Part shown: one piece after another, positions 11,633 to 23,159 of the stretch
How positions within the stretch are numbered: the first letter of the stretch is position 1
Layout of the letters: each line of letters begins with the position of its first letter
Origin: Rhexocercosporidium sp. MPI-PUGE-AT-0058
Lineage: Eukaryota; Ascomycota; Leotiomycetes; Helotiales
Assembly: GCA_020746875.1 (NCBI GenBank)
Contig: JAGTJL010000031.1
Span: 300,580 to 364,579 of the forward strand
Reading direction: 5' to 3'
Length of the DNA: 64,000 nucleotides
The notes under the pieces: model-generated
Databases searched by the model: none
What the model saw: the letters and a program-made list of their open reading frames with translations, nothing else
Told to the model about the DNA's origin: nothing
Program-made: the position numbers and the translations under genes

Positions 11633-12474
11633 ATGTTGCGCATAATCTTTTATATTTTGGGCTTGCTAGTTCTGCTTCGAGCTGCACACGCAGGACCCGA
11701 TCCAGTTATCACTGCAGCAGTCAGCCATGGAATCCATGAGCTCTTTCGCCGTTATACCTTCGATGATTGCCATACTGAAATGGAATCACTCGAGTTCGTC
11801 CTTGTAAAACACAGGTACATTAGGCATCAGCTGACACAGATCTTGCAGCTCTTTTGATTCCTGCCTCGCAACAGTGTCGTTTAGCCTCTTGGGTAAGAAA
11901 GGGTGCACAACCATCACAGAAAAGTCCTCGGAGATCGAATGCAGCTGCTCGTGGTACTCCACGTGGTTTGAGTAAGTGTTCCAACTAGCTATTTTAAGTC
12001 TAGGTCTACGCAGAACACTCACCGGGCCATCGGCAAAAGCGCTGACACGAAATTCCTTTGAATTCTAGTTGCTACACAAGTGAATGTACCTCCAATGACA
12101 TGATGTATACTTCATTGTCCATCTCGTCAGCATCCTGTGTCAGCGAACTCGCAATATTAACAACCGCGCCATCAGCGAGGGCGTCCTCGTCTGGCAAACC
12201 AACTATGGGTCTGTCGCCGTCTTCCCGGCCAACAGCTCCAACAGCTACTAGCAAGACCAATGGAACAACGCCAGTTGCTACGGTGGCTACTAGTATTCCT
12301 TCCAGTATAAACGTGTTACCAACAACAGCTACGAGCTTTACGCCCAGTGTCTTTCCCAGCCAGATGAACAATACCGCAAGTACGACCGTGTTTGGTTCTA
12401 GGACTGAAGGCTGGGCCTTCTGGATTTACCTGGGAGGAGTCTGGGCTCTGTCATGTATGATTTTCCTCGTCTAG
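11633..12474 (+). CDS. Secreted eight-cysteine CFEM-like protein with Ser/Thr stalk and GPI-type tail
   Basis: Proposed exons are 11633-11793, 11849-11971 and 12069-12474, giving 229 residues. Residues 1-20 form a signal peptide (hydrophobic core, cleavage after AHA). Up to residue 118 there are exactly eight cysteines: 46, 59, 73, 85, 87, 96, 101, 118. The order is C, C, GC, CxC, Cx4C, C, as in CFEM domains, although the C1-C2 gap (12 residues) is longer than the usual 3 and a glutamate-rich stretch replaces the usual aspartate before CxC. Residues about 120-205 are Ser/Thr/Pro-rich, then a 21-residue hydrophobic end (209-229) fits GPI attachment or a membrane anchor. Intron 2 (GTAAGT, CTGAC branch, TTCTAG) is strong; exon 1's 3' end (donor GTTCGT) is weaker. 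Likely a surface or effector-type protein. Confidence 0.6.
11794..11848 (+). other. Intron 1 of the CFEM-like gene (tentative)
   Basis: 55 nt, donor GTTCGT (weak), branch-like GCTGAC, acceptor TTGCAG. It is needed because frame 1 stops at TGA 11855 while the cysteine-rich frame opens only after 11832. An acceptor at 11839 is the alternative and would add a cysteine. Confidence 0.45.
11972..12068 (+). other. Intron 2 of the CFEM-like gene
   Basis: 97 nt, donor GTAAGT, branch-like GCTGAC, acceptor TTCTAG. The 2+1 codon join links ...CSCSWYSTWF to CYTSEC in frame, which is what completes the eight-cysteine pattern. Confidence 0.7.
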
Positions 12475-13019
12475 GGGGTGGGTGCGGCTGTTGGGGAGGG
12501 GGAAGGGGGGGCGGATTCAGTCGCTAGGTGGAAGATTAGAAGTTTAGTGAGAAGACAACACAGGGCGATAAGGCTGTGCAGCTAAACAATTGAACCATGC
12601 AATCAGCCATTTGATCATAGATAATGTCCAGCGTTGTGTTATCGATATCTGGGTTTTGCCCTGAAACGAAGTGAGGGGGACAACCAACCAGCCAGCGCGC
12701 GAGGACAGGGGGCCAAAATGCGGTGTCGGCCAGCACAGAAAACCATCGCCAAGCTTCACGCTCATTTGCTGCTTAACGAACCGGAAATCATGGGTCCGTG
12801 CTCCACAGGGCATTTTACCGAATTTACAGCCCTGAACCTCTAAGTCAGCAATTATCCTATGGACTGGTGGATTAGGCGAGACAGGGGTTTGAGCTAATCA
12901 GAGAGCCAGGATTTTGGTGAGAAATCATAATATTTACATCCGGGCATAATATCTATCGAAGCAATATCTAATTATACATAAAAATACGTTACACTCTTCA
13001 CAGCCGTAATAGGTTTAAG
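12475..13019. other. 3' flank of the CFEM-like gene and island edge
   Basis: It starts with a G-rich run (12475-12510) after the stop. Composition stays ordinary to about 12900 and then becomes AT-rich. No gene is supported. A tRNA-Lys-like stretch around 12728-12820 was considered and rejected. Confidence 0.45.
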
Positions 13020-14650
13020 TTCTGCGAGAAAAGCGTTATAAATTGGCCGAAATCTCCCCGAGAGCTACTCTTTTTGGCCTCTTTGGCTGAGGCTCATCCT
13101 TATACCTTTCACCAAGGCAATACTTACAGTCCCCTCTCTATAGCCTTTTTTGCGGCGTGTGCCGATGCGCAAGTACTTTGAATTTATCTATATTACTATA
13201 GGAAAGAGTACGCTTTCTTATACTTTTAATATCGTCGGCTACATGAAGCAAAGTCTTAATAAGAGCCTTTCGGAACTTGAGTTGTTCGGTCCACTTATCG
13301 TCTTTTGTAAGAGCGTGGTAGTTTATAGCTTTAGCATAAATAGAGATCAAGTAGCAATTGACTAGAATTATATATAATAGCCAGTTCTAAATAACTTGCT
13401 AGCCTCCCCTCTTAATTATGCGTTCCCCGGAGTTATACGACTTAAGTTAATCTCCAATATTAATTACATTCATAAACTAGTTATAAAATCACGCGAAGAC
13501 CGATTCATTAATCTCTATACAAACTCTGTCCCTAAAGAATGCACGGGCGACTACTGCGTTTGTGGATGATTTGCTTAGCCGTCTCCTTTCCGTCTTAATC
13601 GTACCAGAACTATCGTTACAGTTACTTAAAAATAAAGCTATAGCGTTATCGTTCTACAGAATATAACATACTTTGCCTAAAGGAAAAACCGCAGTACGAA
13701 GCTCGTTATATTGAAGTTTAAGATAGCCTCTTTTGTCGTTATTAACTTTCAAGTTATAAATCCTTTGAATAATGCCGGCGTCGACTCTAGCTGTACCAAT
13801 CGCACTAATTTCCAGCTCCCGGAGGTATTCCAGTAGGCAGTTAGATATAAACAAGTTATCTAAATATACGATATAACGCTGCAGGAGTAAGCTTTCCATT
13901 AAATGGACTATTATAACTTATGTCTTATTGCCTCCTTTTCTATGCTTATTTCCACTTAAAGCCTTTAAAACCTTAATTCCGACAGGTCTATTAGAGGTTT
14001 TAAATCTCTTAAAATGAAAGACTTATTTAAAGAAGTAACCGTATTATGTAATTACTCAAATCTTATAACCGGTAGGAATAGGTTTCGTAAGGATAATCGT
14101 CGTCTCGTAAGCCCGTCTAGTATACCGCTTTATATACTTATTTACTATAATATCGCGGCCGGGAGTCTAAAGCCTAATAAATGTATGCTGGATATGCTGA
14201 TTAAGTAGTTCTACTTATAAATTATTAGCTTTTTAAATACTAAGGCATTAAGTGATATACTTTAGCTTATATTATCTTGTTTAAAATAGAAGGGTTATTT
14301 AAATAAAACCTCTTATTTAAGAGCTTAAAGCGATTTAACGATATATGCTTTAAAACAGTATATTAAGGGTCTTCTAGTTGAATACTTTAATAGCTTTCTA
14401 TCTGGTTTTCTACGTGAAGGCTTATATATATAAGGATTCTAATATAAACCTTGATTTCGGCCAAGTTAGTAGGATGCCACTTATGCGCTTTATAATGCGG
14501 CAAATCAAGGTCCTTTGGCAGCTTCTTATTCCGGTTTATAAAATTAACGATTTGCAAAAGAATATTATCTGTTAAAAAAAAGGAAAAGATATTAATAAGG
14601 TTATTATATTACACGTTAAAAGGTAAGTTTATTTGTAATTAAAAGTCGAC
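13020..14650 (-). mobile_element. PiggyBac-type transposase relic (DDE_Tnp_1_7)
   Basis: Minus-strand pieces follow PiggyBac order. KAHKWHPTNLAEIKVYI, the N-terminal part, is at about 14.45-14.5 kb. TKPIPTGYKI, the DDE-region context, is at about 14.07-14.1 kb. GNKHRKGGNKT is at about 13.93-13.96 kb. YIVYLDNLFIS...GTARVDAGI, the second catalytic-Asp region, sits in an open 82-codon stretch at 13654-13899. ALFLSN and an STNAVVARAFF-like segment are at about 13.53-13.62 kb. A C-terminal tail with CKYC is near 13.1 kb. Frames are broken by TAA/TAG and a few shifts. Length (about 540 codons) is normal for the family. Terminal repeats and TTAA target copies were not located with confidence. Confidence 0.75.
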
Positions 14651-14949
14651 GTAAATAAAAGGTTTAAATAGCCTTTTACCTTCCGGAATTAGTTTTTGCT
14701 TCGGCCGGAGGGTTTTATTATAAATAGGATCTTCTTATATACTTTCTTGCATTTTATAAGGACGAATTTGAGTGTAAAAAGCTTATAAATCAAGCTCACA
14801 ATAATATAAGATTATAATATTTACGTCTCGTTGCACGGGGTAATAACCCCTATAAGGTAAGCCCCGCGGACTCTTGGCAGGGTGAGCTTACACCGGTCCA
14901 TGGGATAGCCACAACACCCCCCCTCGACGACTGGCATCATATAAAAGGC
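14651..14949. other. Intervening sequence between two transposon relics
   Basis: No coding frame. A GC-richer patch at 14831-14930 contains GTAAGC...GCTTAC, a short imperfect inverted repeat that might be a terminal structure of the following element. Confidence 0.3.
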
Positions 14950-15640
14950 TTCCAAATCGCTACAAAACATAAGGAGGCTATGCGCTAATTACACTAATAC
15001 GAAAAAGTCCCGATTTACGCCTTCTAATTACGATATAAGAACCCTTCTACCGATGAGCCTCTTCCTAAGTGTACGATTCGCAAAATCCTTGGCTACGCAG
15101 CTCCTGAACGCGCTCGCCTTGGCAGAAGAGGCCCTGCCTTTCTATTAACCGATAGAGAAGTTGATGAGGTTATTATATACGTATCACAGACGTAGGAGAC
15201 ACGAATAATGAATTAGTAGAAGGTTCGGGAGGAATATAGGCTCGCCTACTCTATAAATACCCTCAAACGCCGGATGTATCAACGAGGCTACTATCGCTAT
15301 ATTACAAGCCAAAAGCCATACCTTACACTCGTTCAGGTTAAGGCTCGATTCTTATAGGCGATTATACACATGTTTTAGACTATAAAGTGGCTAAAGGTCT
15401 TTGGAGTGATAAGGTTACATTTCTCATCGGTGACCGAGTTACGAAAGCAAAAGTTACAAAGAATATTAATCACGGTTAATCAGAACGATTCTACGACTCT
15501 TCTATTTAGCATCAATTCCACAGACGCCATATGTCGTGCAGGTTTTGGTTAGTTGGCTAAGCGAGCCCAATCAAGAGCACCATAACTATGGCGCCAGTAA
15601 GCTCCCTTATTCAGGGAGCTTATACGCGTTATATGTAATA
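14950..15640 (+). mobile_element. Tc1/mariner-type transposase relic (5' part)
   Basis: One plus-strand frame runs from about 14990 with few breaks. It reads KVPIYAF then a run ending KCTIRKILGYAAPERARLG, GPAFLLTDREVDE, RMYQRGYYRYITSQKPYL and LTLVQVKARFL, which is the helix-turn-helix half of a fungal Tc1/mariner-like transposase. In a shifted frame KVF is followed by SDEVTF-like sequence, the first DDE aspartate region. Sequence similarity stops near 15640, well short of a full transposase, so it is truncated. It is much less RIP-mutated than its surroundings. Confidence 0.65.
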
Positions 15641-16611
15641 ATATAATAATAGTGGAATACGTAATTGCGCAACGTTTAATTGACTTAATATTCGCTTCTG
15701 TAAAGCTTTAAAGTATATTATATAATAGTTATAAGCCCCGTGAGCTATAAAAAGCTTCCTAGTCGTATATATACGCTGACGTGGCTTTATAAAGGGATTT
15801 TATATTGCTATTTAAAAGTTATTATATTTCTTTAAACTCATCGACAACTCTTAAACTACTAAATATTCTCGACGTTATATTATTAATTTACTTTAAATAA
15901 ATAATATTACTTCTAAAACTACTTATGAATTATACCTTAAAAGCACGGAAGGATTAGGCGATATAATACTTATAATTGAATTTTTATATTACGTTTATAA
16001 ATATATTAAATATAATAAACCTTACCGCTCTTCTAATAGGCTATATTTTAAAACTCCGACTAAAAGCTTTAACGCTTGAAAGCACTGCTTAATAAGTAAT
16101 AAAAATATAATTGAACTAGTTTTACGCTAATATTATAACTTAGAAAGTAATAAACCTATAGCCGTCTTTAACGCCTAAGTCGTCCGATAAAAATGCTCTA
16201 ATAAAAGGAATAAGTTCAAAAGAAGCTAGTTCACCTTTTTACTTAATAATTATAGAAATATAATAAATTTATATAATATAAGCTAAAGAGTATTAGTATA
16301 CGCTAGCTAAATGAATAAGCTAAAATAATAAATATATAGCTTTATATAACTAGCTCTTTAAAACGATAGACGATTCGCTCTTAGACTCTGCGATTAAGGA
16401 ATTAGCCGGCAAAACCAAATTAAGTATATAATCGTTAATTAATATACTTCAGCGCGATATAATATTATTAAAATCGTCGGTTTTTATTATTATAATTATA
16501 AAATATAAAAAGGTTTTAAAGAAAATATATAAAAGAAAAGCTAATGTTAATTAATAAATCAAAGACTTTTTAAAGGCTTATAAGAATATTAAAGCGCGTA
16601 TAATATACCTG
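15641..16611. other. AT-rich RIP sequence with a weak coding relic
   Basis: A plus-strand frame near 15900-16080 keeps a run of about 50 codons (STEGLGDIILIIEFLYYVYKY-like) bounded by TAA codons. No family is recognised. No RNA gene or repeat is seen. Confidence 0.3.
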
Positions 16612-16921
16612 TTGGATTTGACTTCGGTAACTCGTGCCGATTCTACCCTAGAATAGCCGAAGGAGTTTCTATTACTTACGCGGCCCGGAAATTACCTTTG
16701 TATTCCGGGAAATTACGCTCGTATTCAATTACGTAGCTCGTATAAGCTACGTAATTAGTTACGTAGTCGTAAAAAGCTTTTAAAGAAGTTATTATTTTGT
16801 ATATAACTACCGAAGAGCTCTTTTAGCTCTTTAAGTAAGTAAGCAAAGCAATTCTCTCTCTTTAATTACGTGTCCTCACCTACTGCGCTTCCTCATTCTG
16901 ATTGGCTCGCTTATTTTCACA
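16612..16921. mobile_element. Second copy of the 313-bp dispersed repeat
   Basis: Nearly identical to 3310-3622 over its whole length, from TTGGATTTGACTTCGG to TTATTTTCACA. The flanks (acctg before, tgata after) do not show a clear target duplication. Confidence 0.75.
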
Positions 16922-17747
16922 TGATAGCAATTCGGCAATTCGCTAAGACGGCCAATAAGATCAGTTACCGACACAACCTCCCGATCGAGACGACTAGCTA
17001 AGCTTTCTCGGCTAATACTGCTTTAGCTGCTTCCGTTCAAACGCTTGTCGATAAAGCTATACTAGCTTCTCTTAACTAAAGTAAGCTAGACCCCTTTAAG
17101 CCCTTATTAACCCGATTAGGACGTATTACGGACCCGAGGCCTTTAACCTTAAGACTAAACCTTAAGGAAATTATAACCTAGCGGTTCCTAGACGTTATAA
17201 GCGCGCGTAGCTACTTAGATTGCGGTTCTAGGTCTTATAATAAACTTCTTATTCCTAGGTGTCTATATTTTTTACGGCGCTAGTAATGGCTATAAGTAGC
17301 GTGCTAGCGTGGCTTGTATTAAGGAGTGGCTATCCGAATCGTTACTAGTTTAGTACAAATTATAGAGGGTTTTTAGGCTTTTTTAATTATATAAAAAGCC
17401 ATTCTTAAAAAGGGTTACAGCTAGTTAAGCTTATTAATTCCTATGAGAAAAACCAAGCTAATAATGGCGCTAGCGTTGTAATAAGAGCCTAAGCAGACCC
17501 GCTGGGAACCCTATTATAACACTAGCTAAGCGAAACCCTTGGTAAGGTAATAACAAGTCCTTGGCAAAGCTTTTTTACCTTAATTAATCGATTTTAAATC
17601 GATTCAGGGCATATTAAATTAAAAAGGATAGCTTCATTATAAAATCGCCTAAAGGAATTAAAGCTAAACTCAATCGAGACAAGCTTAAAAATAGCTGCTA
17701 CTGCCTTTAAAAGAGAGAAGCTAATAAGGAAGTTTAACTATATTAAG
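16922..17747 (+). pseudogene. Unidentified coding relic, probably element-derived
   Basis: This patch is moderately GC-rich compared with its neighbours. A plus-strand frame from about 17400 to 17740 is interrupted only by TAA/TAG that fit glutamine codons and gives Q/K-rich sequence. The preceding 400 bp contains further segments such as LINPIRTYYGPEAFNL. No domain is recognised. It is cut by the inverted-repeat element that begins at 17748. Confidence 0.35.
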
Positions 17748-18169
17748 TATAAGATTATATTAAGCCTCGGCTAAACTCGCTTAATAATATAAGATTATAT
17801 TAAGCATACCTTTCCATAATTTAACTACTTTTGCATAAAAGCTCTAGCTTCGCATAAAGCCTCGGCTTTAATGCTTTAAACCTCAGAAGCTTTAAGTTTT
17901 CGGTAAAGGGTTATTTAAGGCTAAAACAATAGCTTTATTAAGCCTTAAGCTTTCGTGTTTTAAACCCCGGAAGCTTTAATAATATTAAGCTAATCTTAAT
18001 ATAAAGCTAATTTTAATATAAAGCTAATAACTAATATAAAAGTAAATAGCCGATGCGAGAGCAAATAGCCGATGCGAGAGCTAAATAGCTTAGCGCCTAA
18101 AAGTAATTATATAAACCTAATTTCCCCCGAAGTAATAAAATCATTATTCACACCAAATCTCTTTTTTCA
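17748..18169. repeat. Left inverted repeat (LTR-like)
   Basis: It contains two copies of an 18-bp unit, AATAGCCGATGCGAGAGC (18045-18082), two to three TAATATAAAGCT units, and a duplicated TATAAGATTATATTAAGC at its outer end. It ends TTTTTTCA at 18169. Confidence 0.75.
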
Positions 18170-18189
18170 TTAAGTAAATAAATCCCGCT

Positions 18190-19190
18190 AGTTTATTCCT
18201 TGAAATTAACGGCTATATACCTTATATTTCCGGCAAAGATTCGCCTCCGGACTAATCCTTGTATTACGCTAAAAGTACCGAAGGAGGTAAAGCCGTATTA
18301 GCTCCTTATTCTCATAAGCTAGCCGTAAAATATTACGAGAAGCTAGACTATTTTAAGACGTAAAGCTAAAAAGCGCTAGGAGTACTAAAGTCGATTATAT
18401 TATTAAAAAATCAAAAGCGATTTAAAAATAAAGATACGGTTAAAAAGCTATAAAACGCTATTTAATTTACTTTCGGCTAATTAACGCTTGAGCTAGTCGG
18501 CCGTTATATAAATTAAATCGTGATTTTAATTATAGCTTTTATAAGAGTATAAACGAATATATAAGCGTAATCTAATTAAGCGCTATATACTTAAAGTAGC
18601 TAGACTACGAGATTCCTAAGCCCGTAATTACTATCCTAATACTTAAAGACTTGCCGAGCTCTTTTGACGCCTTTTCGTCTTGTAAATACAAGAAAATATT
18701 AAGTAACCTTAAGAATATTAATATTAACGATTTAATTAACGATTTAATTTCGGAAAAAGCTCGCATAAGCGCTAACGCCGACCTTAACGTTAATAAAGCG
18801 TTTAAAGGCGGCAAAGGCGGTAATAAAAAGCACTGTAATAAATGTAAAGTCACGGGACATCTAACGTCTACGTGCTGGGTCTTATACCCTAAGCTAAAGC
18901 CTAATAATTCGTGAAATCCGAATAAAAAGCCTAATAAGGCTAAAAAGGCGAAGGAGTTAAAAGGCGAATCAAAAATAGAGTTTACGAAGGCTATTATAGC
19001 CGTATTTAAGACTTATACGCCGCCTAATAAGTATATAAAAGCTAAAAAGCCTATAAAGGCATATATAAACGACTTACTCTTACTAAAGGGTAAGTCAAAT
19101 ATGAAGCCTAAAGTGCAGCTTAAACCTTTCTTACTTATAAGTACTTTTGTAAATATTATAAAGGAATTAAGCGATGAAAAAAGAGATTTG
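18190..19190 (+). pseudogene. Copia-type Gag with CCHC zinc knuckle
   Basis: The plus-strand frame reads PYISGKDSPPD, AVLAPYSHKLAVKYYEKLDY, then a run ending LDYEIPKPVITILILKDLPSSF and finally a zinc knuckle CNKCKVTGHLTSTCW at 18837-18881 (C-x2-C-x4-H-x4-C). This is the arrangement of the gag region of Copia polyproteins (UBN2-type followed by the knuckle). The last 88 codons before TGA 18912 are open; upstream stops are TAA/TAG at likely glutamine codons. Downstream the frame continues lysine-rich to the right repeat without reaching a protease Asp-Ser/Thr-Gly box. Confidence 0.7.
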
Positions 19191-19595
19191 GTATAAATAA
19201 TGATTCTATTACTTCGGGGGAAACTAAGTTTATATAATTACTTTTAAGCGCCAAGCTATTTAACTCTCGCATCGGCTATTTGCTCTCGCATCGGCTATTT
19301 GCTCTCGCATCGGTTATTAGCTTTATATTAAAACTAGCTTTATATTAAGACTAGCTTTATATTACCAGAGCTTCCGAGGTTTAAAACACGGAAGCTTAAG
19401 GCTTGATGAAGCCATTGTTTTAGCCCTGAATAACCCTTTACTGGAAGCTTAAAGCTTCCGAGGTTCAAAGCACGGAAGCCGAGGCTTTATGTGAAGCCGG
19501 AGCTTTATGCAAAAGTAGTTGAGTTATGGAAAGGTATGCTTAATATAATCTTATATTATTAAGCGAGTTTAGCCGAGGCTTAATATAATCTTATA
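19175..19595. repeat. Right inverted repeat (LTR-like)
   Basis: Reverse complement of 17748-18169, with three instead of two copies of the 18-bp GCTCTCGCATCGGCTATT unit (19265-19315) and fewer C-to-T changes than the left copy. Confidence 0.75.
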
Positions 19596-21067
19596 ACGTT
19601 AATCGTAAAGCTCTTAAACTATTAAAAGCTTACTTTATTTTTATTTAATAATTAAGAGTTATATCTGTCTTTATAAGCTACTTTTGGCATATATAGATTT
19701 CGAGCTTTAATTAAGCTTATTTAACTCTAACTCTACGATTTTCGTTTTCTTTCTTTACGCTTAAACTCTAATGCCTTTCTTAGCGCGATTATCGAGATAT
19801 TATCGTATGATAATCTTAACAGTTTTAACGTAAATATTATATACTTAAAGCTTAAAAACTTCTTATTATAAATGAATTATTTGACTTTTAGCGCTTAAAT
19901 ATTTAGACTTTAACTTTTCGTTAACTTAAATGCTTTAAATACAAAAATATTAATTAAAATTATTAATAAAAATCTATAAATCGCTAAGTAAATCGCTTAA
20001 TAAAAGAATAATTTCGCTGAATTAAATTATATAATAAAAACGAACGAATATAATAAATAATTCCAGAAATAGGCGCTCGATCGTTATATAATAGCTACGT
20101 CTTCTTCGAATTAAATAATTACAAGCTTTAACGCTTTTATTATTCTTTTTCTTATTCGACCGCACAAGCTTATTAAAATAATTACAGAATCTTATTAAAA
20201 GAAAGCCGAGGCCGAGGTTAAAGCGTATATTATAAAAAACGTAATATAATAATTATAAATTATAATATACTTTAAGTTTTACGAATGAATTAAGAAAATT
20301 ATAAGCTGTAAATTCTTTAATATAACTGTTATATAACTCGTCGTTAAGAAAAGAGTTAATTTGTAAAAAGAACTTATATTATATGCCGGAAGTGCTTAAT
20401 ATTCTTAATATTAATCTTTTCTTAATTATAATTAATAATTTTAATAATATATAAGCTTAAAAGTACTTTCTTAAGATTAAAGAAGCCGACGAGCTCGGGA
20501 TACTTCTTAAATACTCTTTGGAATAACTTATACGGCTATTTTATTTTAATTAAGTCGATCGCCAGTATTAATAACTTATTAATAAAAAAACAAGGTATAA
20601 TTATTTATTTATTCGTAATTTACGCTTTAATAATAATAAGATATCCGACTCGAACGCTTCTGATTTATATAATAAAAGATTAAACTGATTTAAGATAAAA
20701 GGAAAACTTATAAAAAAACATATTTATATTTAAAAGATAAAACTTATTATTAGTTTTCTTTAAATTATATTCGTTTTTAAATAATAGTTTATAGAAAAGT
20801 ATTTACTAAATATTAAAATAGAATAGCTTATTTAAACTTAAAAATAAATAATTAATATTATAATAAGATCTGATAATAGTTTGCTACGCTATAATAAAAA
20901 ACTCTTCGCGAGTAAATAAGCTTAAATAAGCTTTTTTTTTTAATTAATAAAAAATCTTTTAACGAAATTAAATAAGTAAAGATTTAATAAATTAAATAAA
21001 AAAAAGTTTATTTTTTTTAAGAAACTTATTAAATAAAGGAAAAATAAGCGGGATTTACGCGTACTCG

Positions 21068-21440
21068 GTGCTCTTATTTAATTTAGCCGAGCATTTAGTT
21101 ATGAATATATATTTCTTTTGGAATTTATTTTATCTTTTATTAGATTTTATTTTATTAAATAATTATAAAGCGATTAATGTAATTAACGATTGTTTAATAT
21201 TATTAGAAAAATCATTTATAAAATTTATTCCTAAGGATTTAATTAAATATAAGAGCTTTTAGTTGCTTATTATTAGGCGCGGAACTCGAGTTATAAAAGG
21301 AATATTTAAAAGTCTAAATAAAGAATTATTTAATCTTATGTTTTACGACGTTGTAATTATAGAAAACTTTTATATTAATATTATTTTTAAAATTTGTTTT
21401 TATAAAATTAGTTTTTAATTTTATAATATAAATTATATTT
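21068..21440 (+). pseudogene. Copia protease-region relic
   Basis: A 64-codon open stretch ends at TAG 21260. After it the frame continues LLIIRRGTRVIKGIF and YDVVIIENFYINIIF, matching the region after the catalytic Asp in Copia proteases (compare RGTRVFKGALYGP in copy B). The Asp-Ser/Thr-Gly triplet itself is not readable. Confidence 0.45.
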
Positions 21441-22079
21441 TAAGATAGAATAAAGAAAGCTTATTAATTAGTAAATATTATATAATATAATAGCTAGAGC
21501 GTAAATAAAACCTCGTTTTTTTTTAAATATAAGCTACGTTTAATTTACTTTCCGAGTACTTGTAATATATTTTTAAGCGTTATAAGAATTATAATATTTT
21601 TAACGTTTTTTAAAAAAGTAAATAAGCCGTATAAATTATCTAGAGATTATAAATACTTTAAAACAGATTCAAAGCGTATTTAATATCTACGAGTAAGCTA
21701 TTTAAGCCCGGATACTTTAAAGAAATTAATAAATACGGCAAAAAATATTAAGATTATTAAAGTAATAAGGAAAATTAAGTGCGAGTAATGTGCTTTAATT
21801 TATATTACTTAAATAATCTTTAAACGTTTATTAAAAAGAAAATCTCTTAAATTATTTTAAAAAGTCACTTAAGATTTATTTAATTATTTGAAATATTAAA
21901 GTAATTACTTTTAACTTTTTGTACTCAAATGCGAATACAGCGGCTTACTTGTTAATTATATATTATAAATAAAAATATATAATAAAGTATTTTAATATAT
22001 TAAAAGCTTTAAAGCTTAAGTTTGAAAGCAGTTTAGACTCTTAATATACAAATTCAAGTATAATTAAGAAAAAGCAATT

Positions 22080-22750
22080 ATTATAATTCGAGGATTTATA
22101 AGATATTAAAGATGGGCTAATAAGCTCGGAATTGACTTCGAGCTCTTATTAACGGCAACTTATAAGCTAAATAACGAAGCCGAAAGAATTAGTTAAGAAG
22201 TAATTAACAGAAGCATTAAGATAAGACTATTAGTTAATCTTCTTATAAATCTAAGCATTAAATATGCATTCGCAGGGATTTATTTATATAATAGAAGCTT
22301 AAAGCGAATAAATAATTGGCTATTATTTATTAAAGTTAATAATAAGTGGTTTCAGAATTATTTTCGATAGTATAACCCAGCGCTTATTGCAAAACTTATT
22401 ATAGATTTTAAATTAAACTAGAATAAGATTTATATATATAATTATAAAGCGTATTTATTAATAATAAAAAGAGTTAAAGGATAAAATAAGAGAACGTTTA
22501 AAATAATTACGCGTGCGTATATTGGATATTTTATAAGTTTTTACGCTTTTAATATTTATAAGATTTGAGTGCTACGTCTTAATAGAATAATTATTACGCG
22601 TAACGTACGCTTTAACGAAAATAGCTTTTATATTATTTTAAATAAAGAAGTAAAGATTACGATTTAAAAAGCTAAGTTTATTTACGATCTTATTGAGGAG
22701 GATGAGTTTATTGTAAACTAAGCTGGAATTATTAAGAATATTACTAAAGA
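22080..22750 (+). pseudogene. Copia integrase-region relic
   Basis: The plus frame, with TAA/TAG at glutamine positions, follows the integrase C-terminal half. It has a KLNNEAERIS-type stretch, YAFAGIYLYNRS, TRAYIGYFISFYAFNIYKI and ITRNVRFNENSFYI. These match the conserved G-x-AER, A-x-Y-L-x-NR, G-Y-x3-x2-IYRIW and R-x-V-x-FNE pattern of fungal Copia integrases. Confidence 0.65.
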
Positions 22751-23159
22751 TATAATTATTAAAGAAAATAATACGAATCTTTTAAGCGAAGACTTACTTT
22801 AATTATATATTAAATAAATTTAAAGATTAATTAAAAGCTCTGAGAATTAAAACTCGAGAGTAAAAGAATATATTAATAGCCCGAGTATAATAAATAGATT
22901 TCTAATTCCGGAATATACTCTTACTTTAAAAGGCTCTTTTAAATAAAGTAAGGAATTAAAAGAAAGTGCGTTAAATTAAGAGTTTATTCTAAGTATGGAG
23001 CAGGACTCAGAGGCATTCGACTCGCGTGAGAATATGTAATTCATTAATCGAGATTCGAACGTATTGCAGGATCAAGCGCGGGATCCGCCTCGATTATTAC
23101 GGCCACGAACAGCAGCGCGAATGCATAGTAGACAGGGATCCGCAAACTCTTTTCTTAAA

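Larger units (their letters stand above)
17748..19595 (+). mobile_element. Copia-type gag relic flanked by 421-bp inverted repeats
   Basis: The left repeat (17748-18169) and the reverse complement of the right repeat (19175-19595) match almost base for base. Each begins TATAAGATTATATTAAGCC and ends CTCTTTTTTCA in the inward direction, which are LTR-like termini (TA from TG, ending CA). Between them lies only a gag-type relic, with no protease, integrase or RT. Flanking pentamers (ttaag and acgtt) do not match, so no target duplication supports a single transposition. Either this is a gag-only element with inverted ends, or two head-to-head copies were joined by rearrangement. Confidence 0.7.

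Noticed and set aside
11786..12022. 79-codon minus-strand frame with protein-like sequence opposite the CFEM-like gene
   Set aside because: No plausible exons on either side continue it, whereas the plus strand gives a signal peptide, in-phase introns and an eight-cysteine pattern.
12728..12820. tRNA-Lys-like sequence (GCTTAA loop-like segment, then ATGGGTCCGTGCTCC resembling a B box)
   Set aside because: The anticodon stem does not pair, the B-box-like part has an extra base, and the acceptor arms do not match; at best a very old tRNA-derived scrap.
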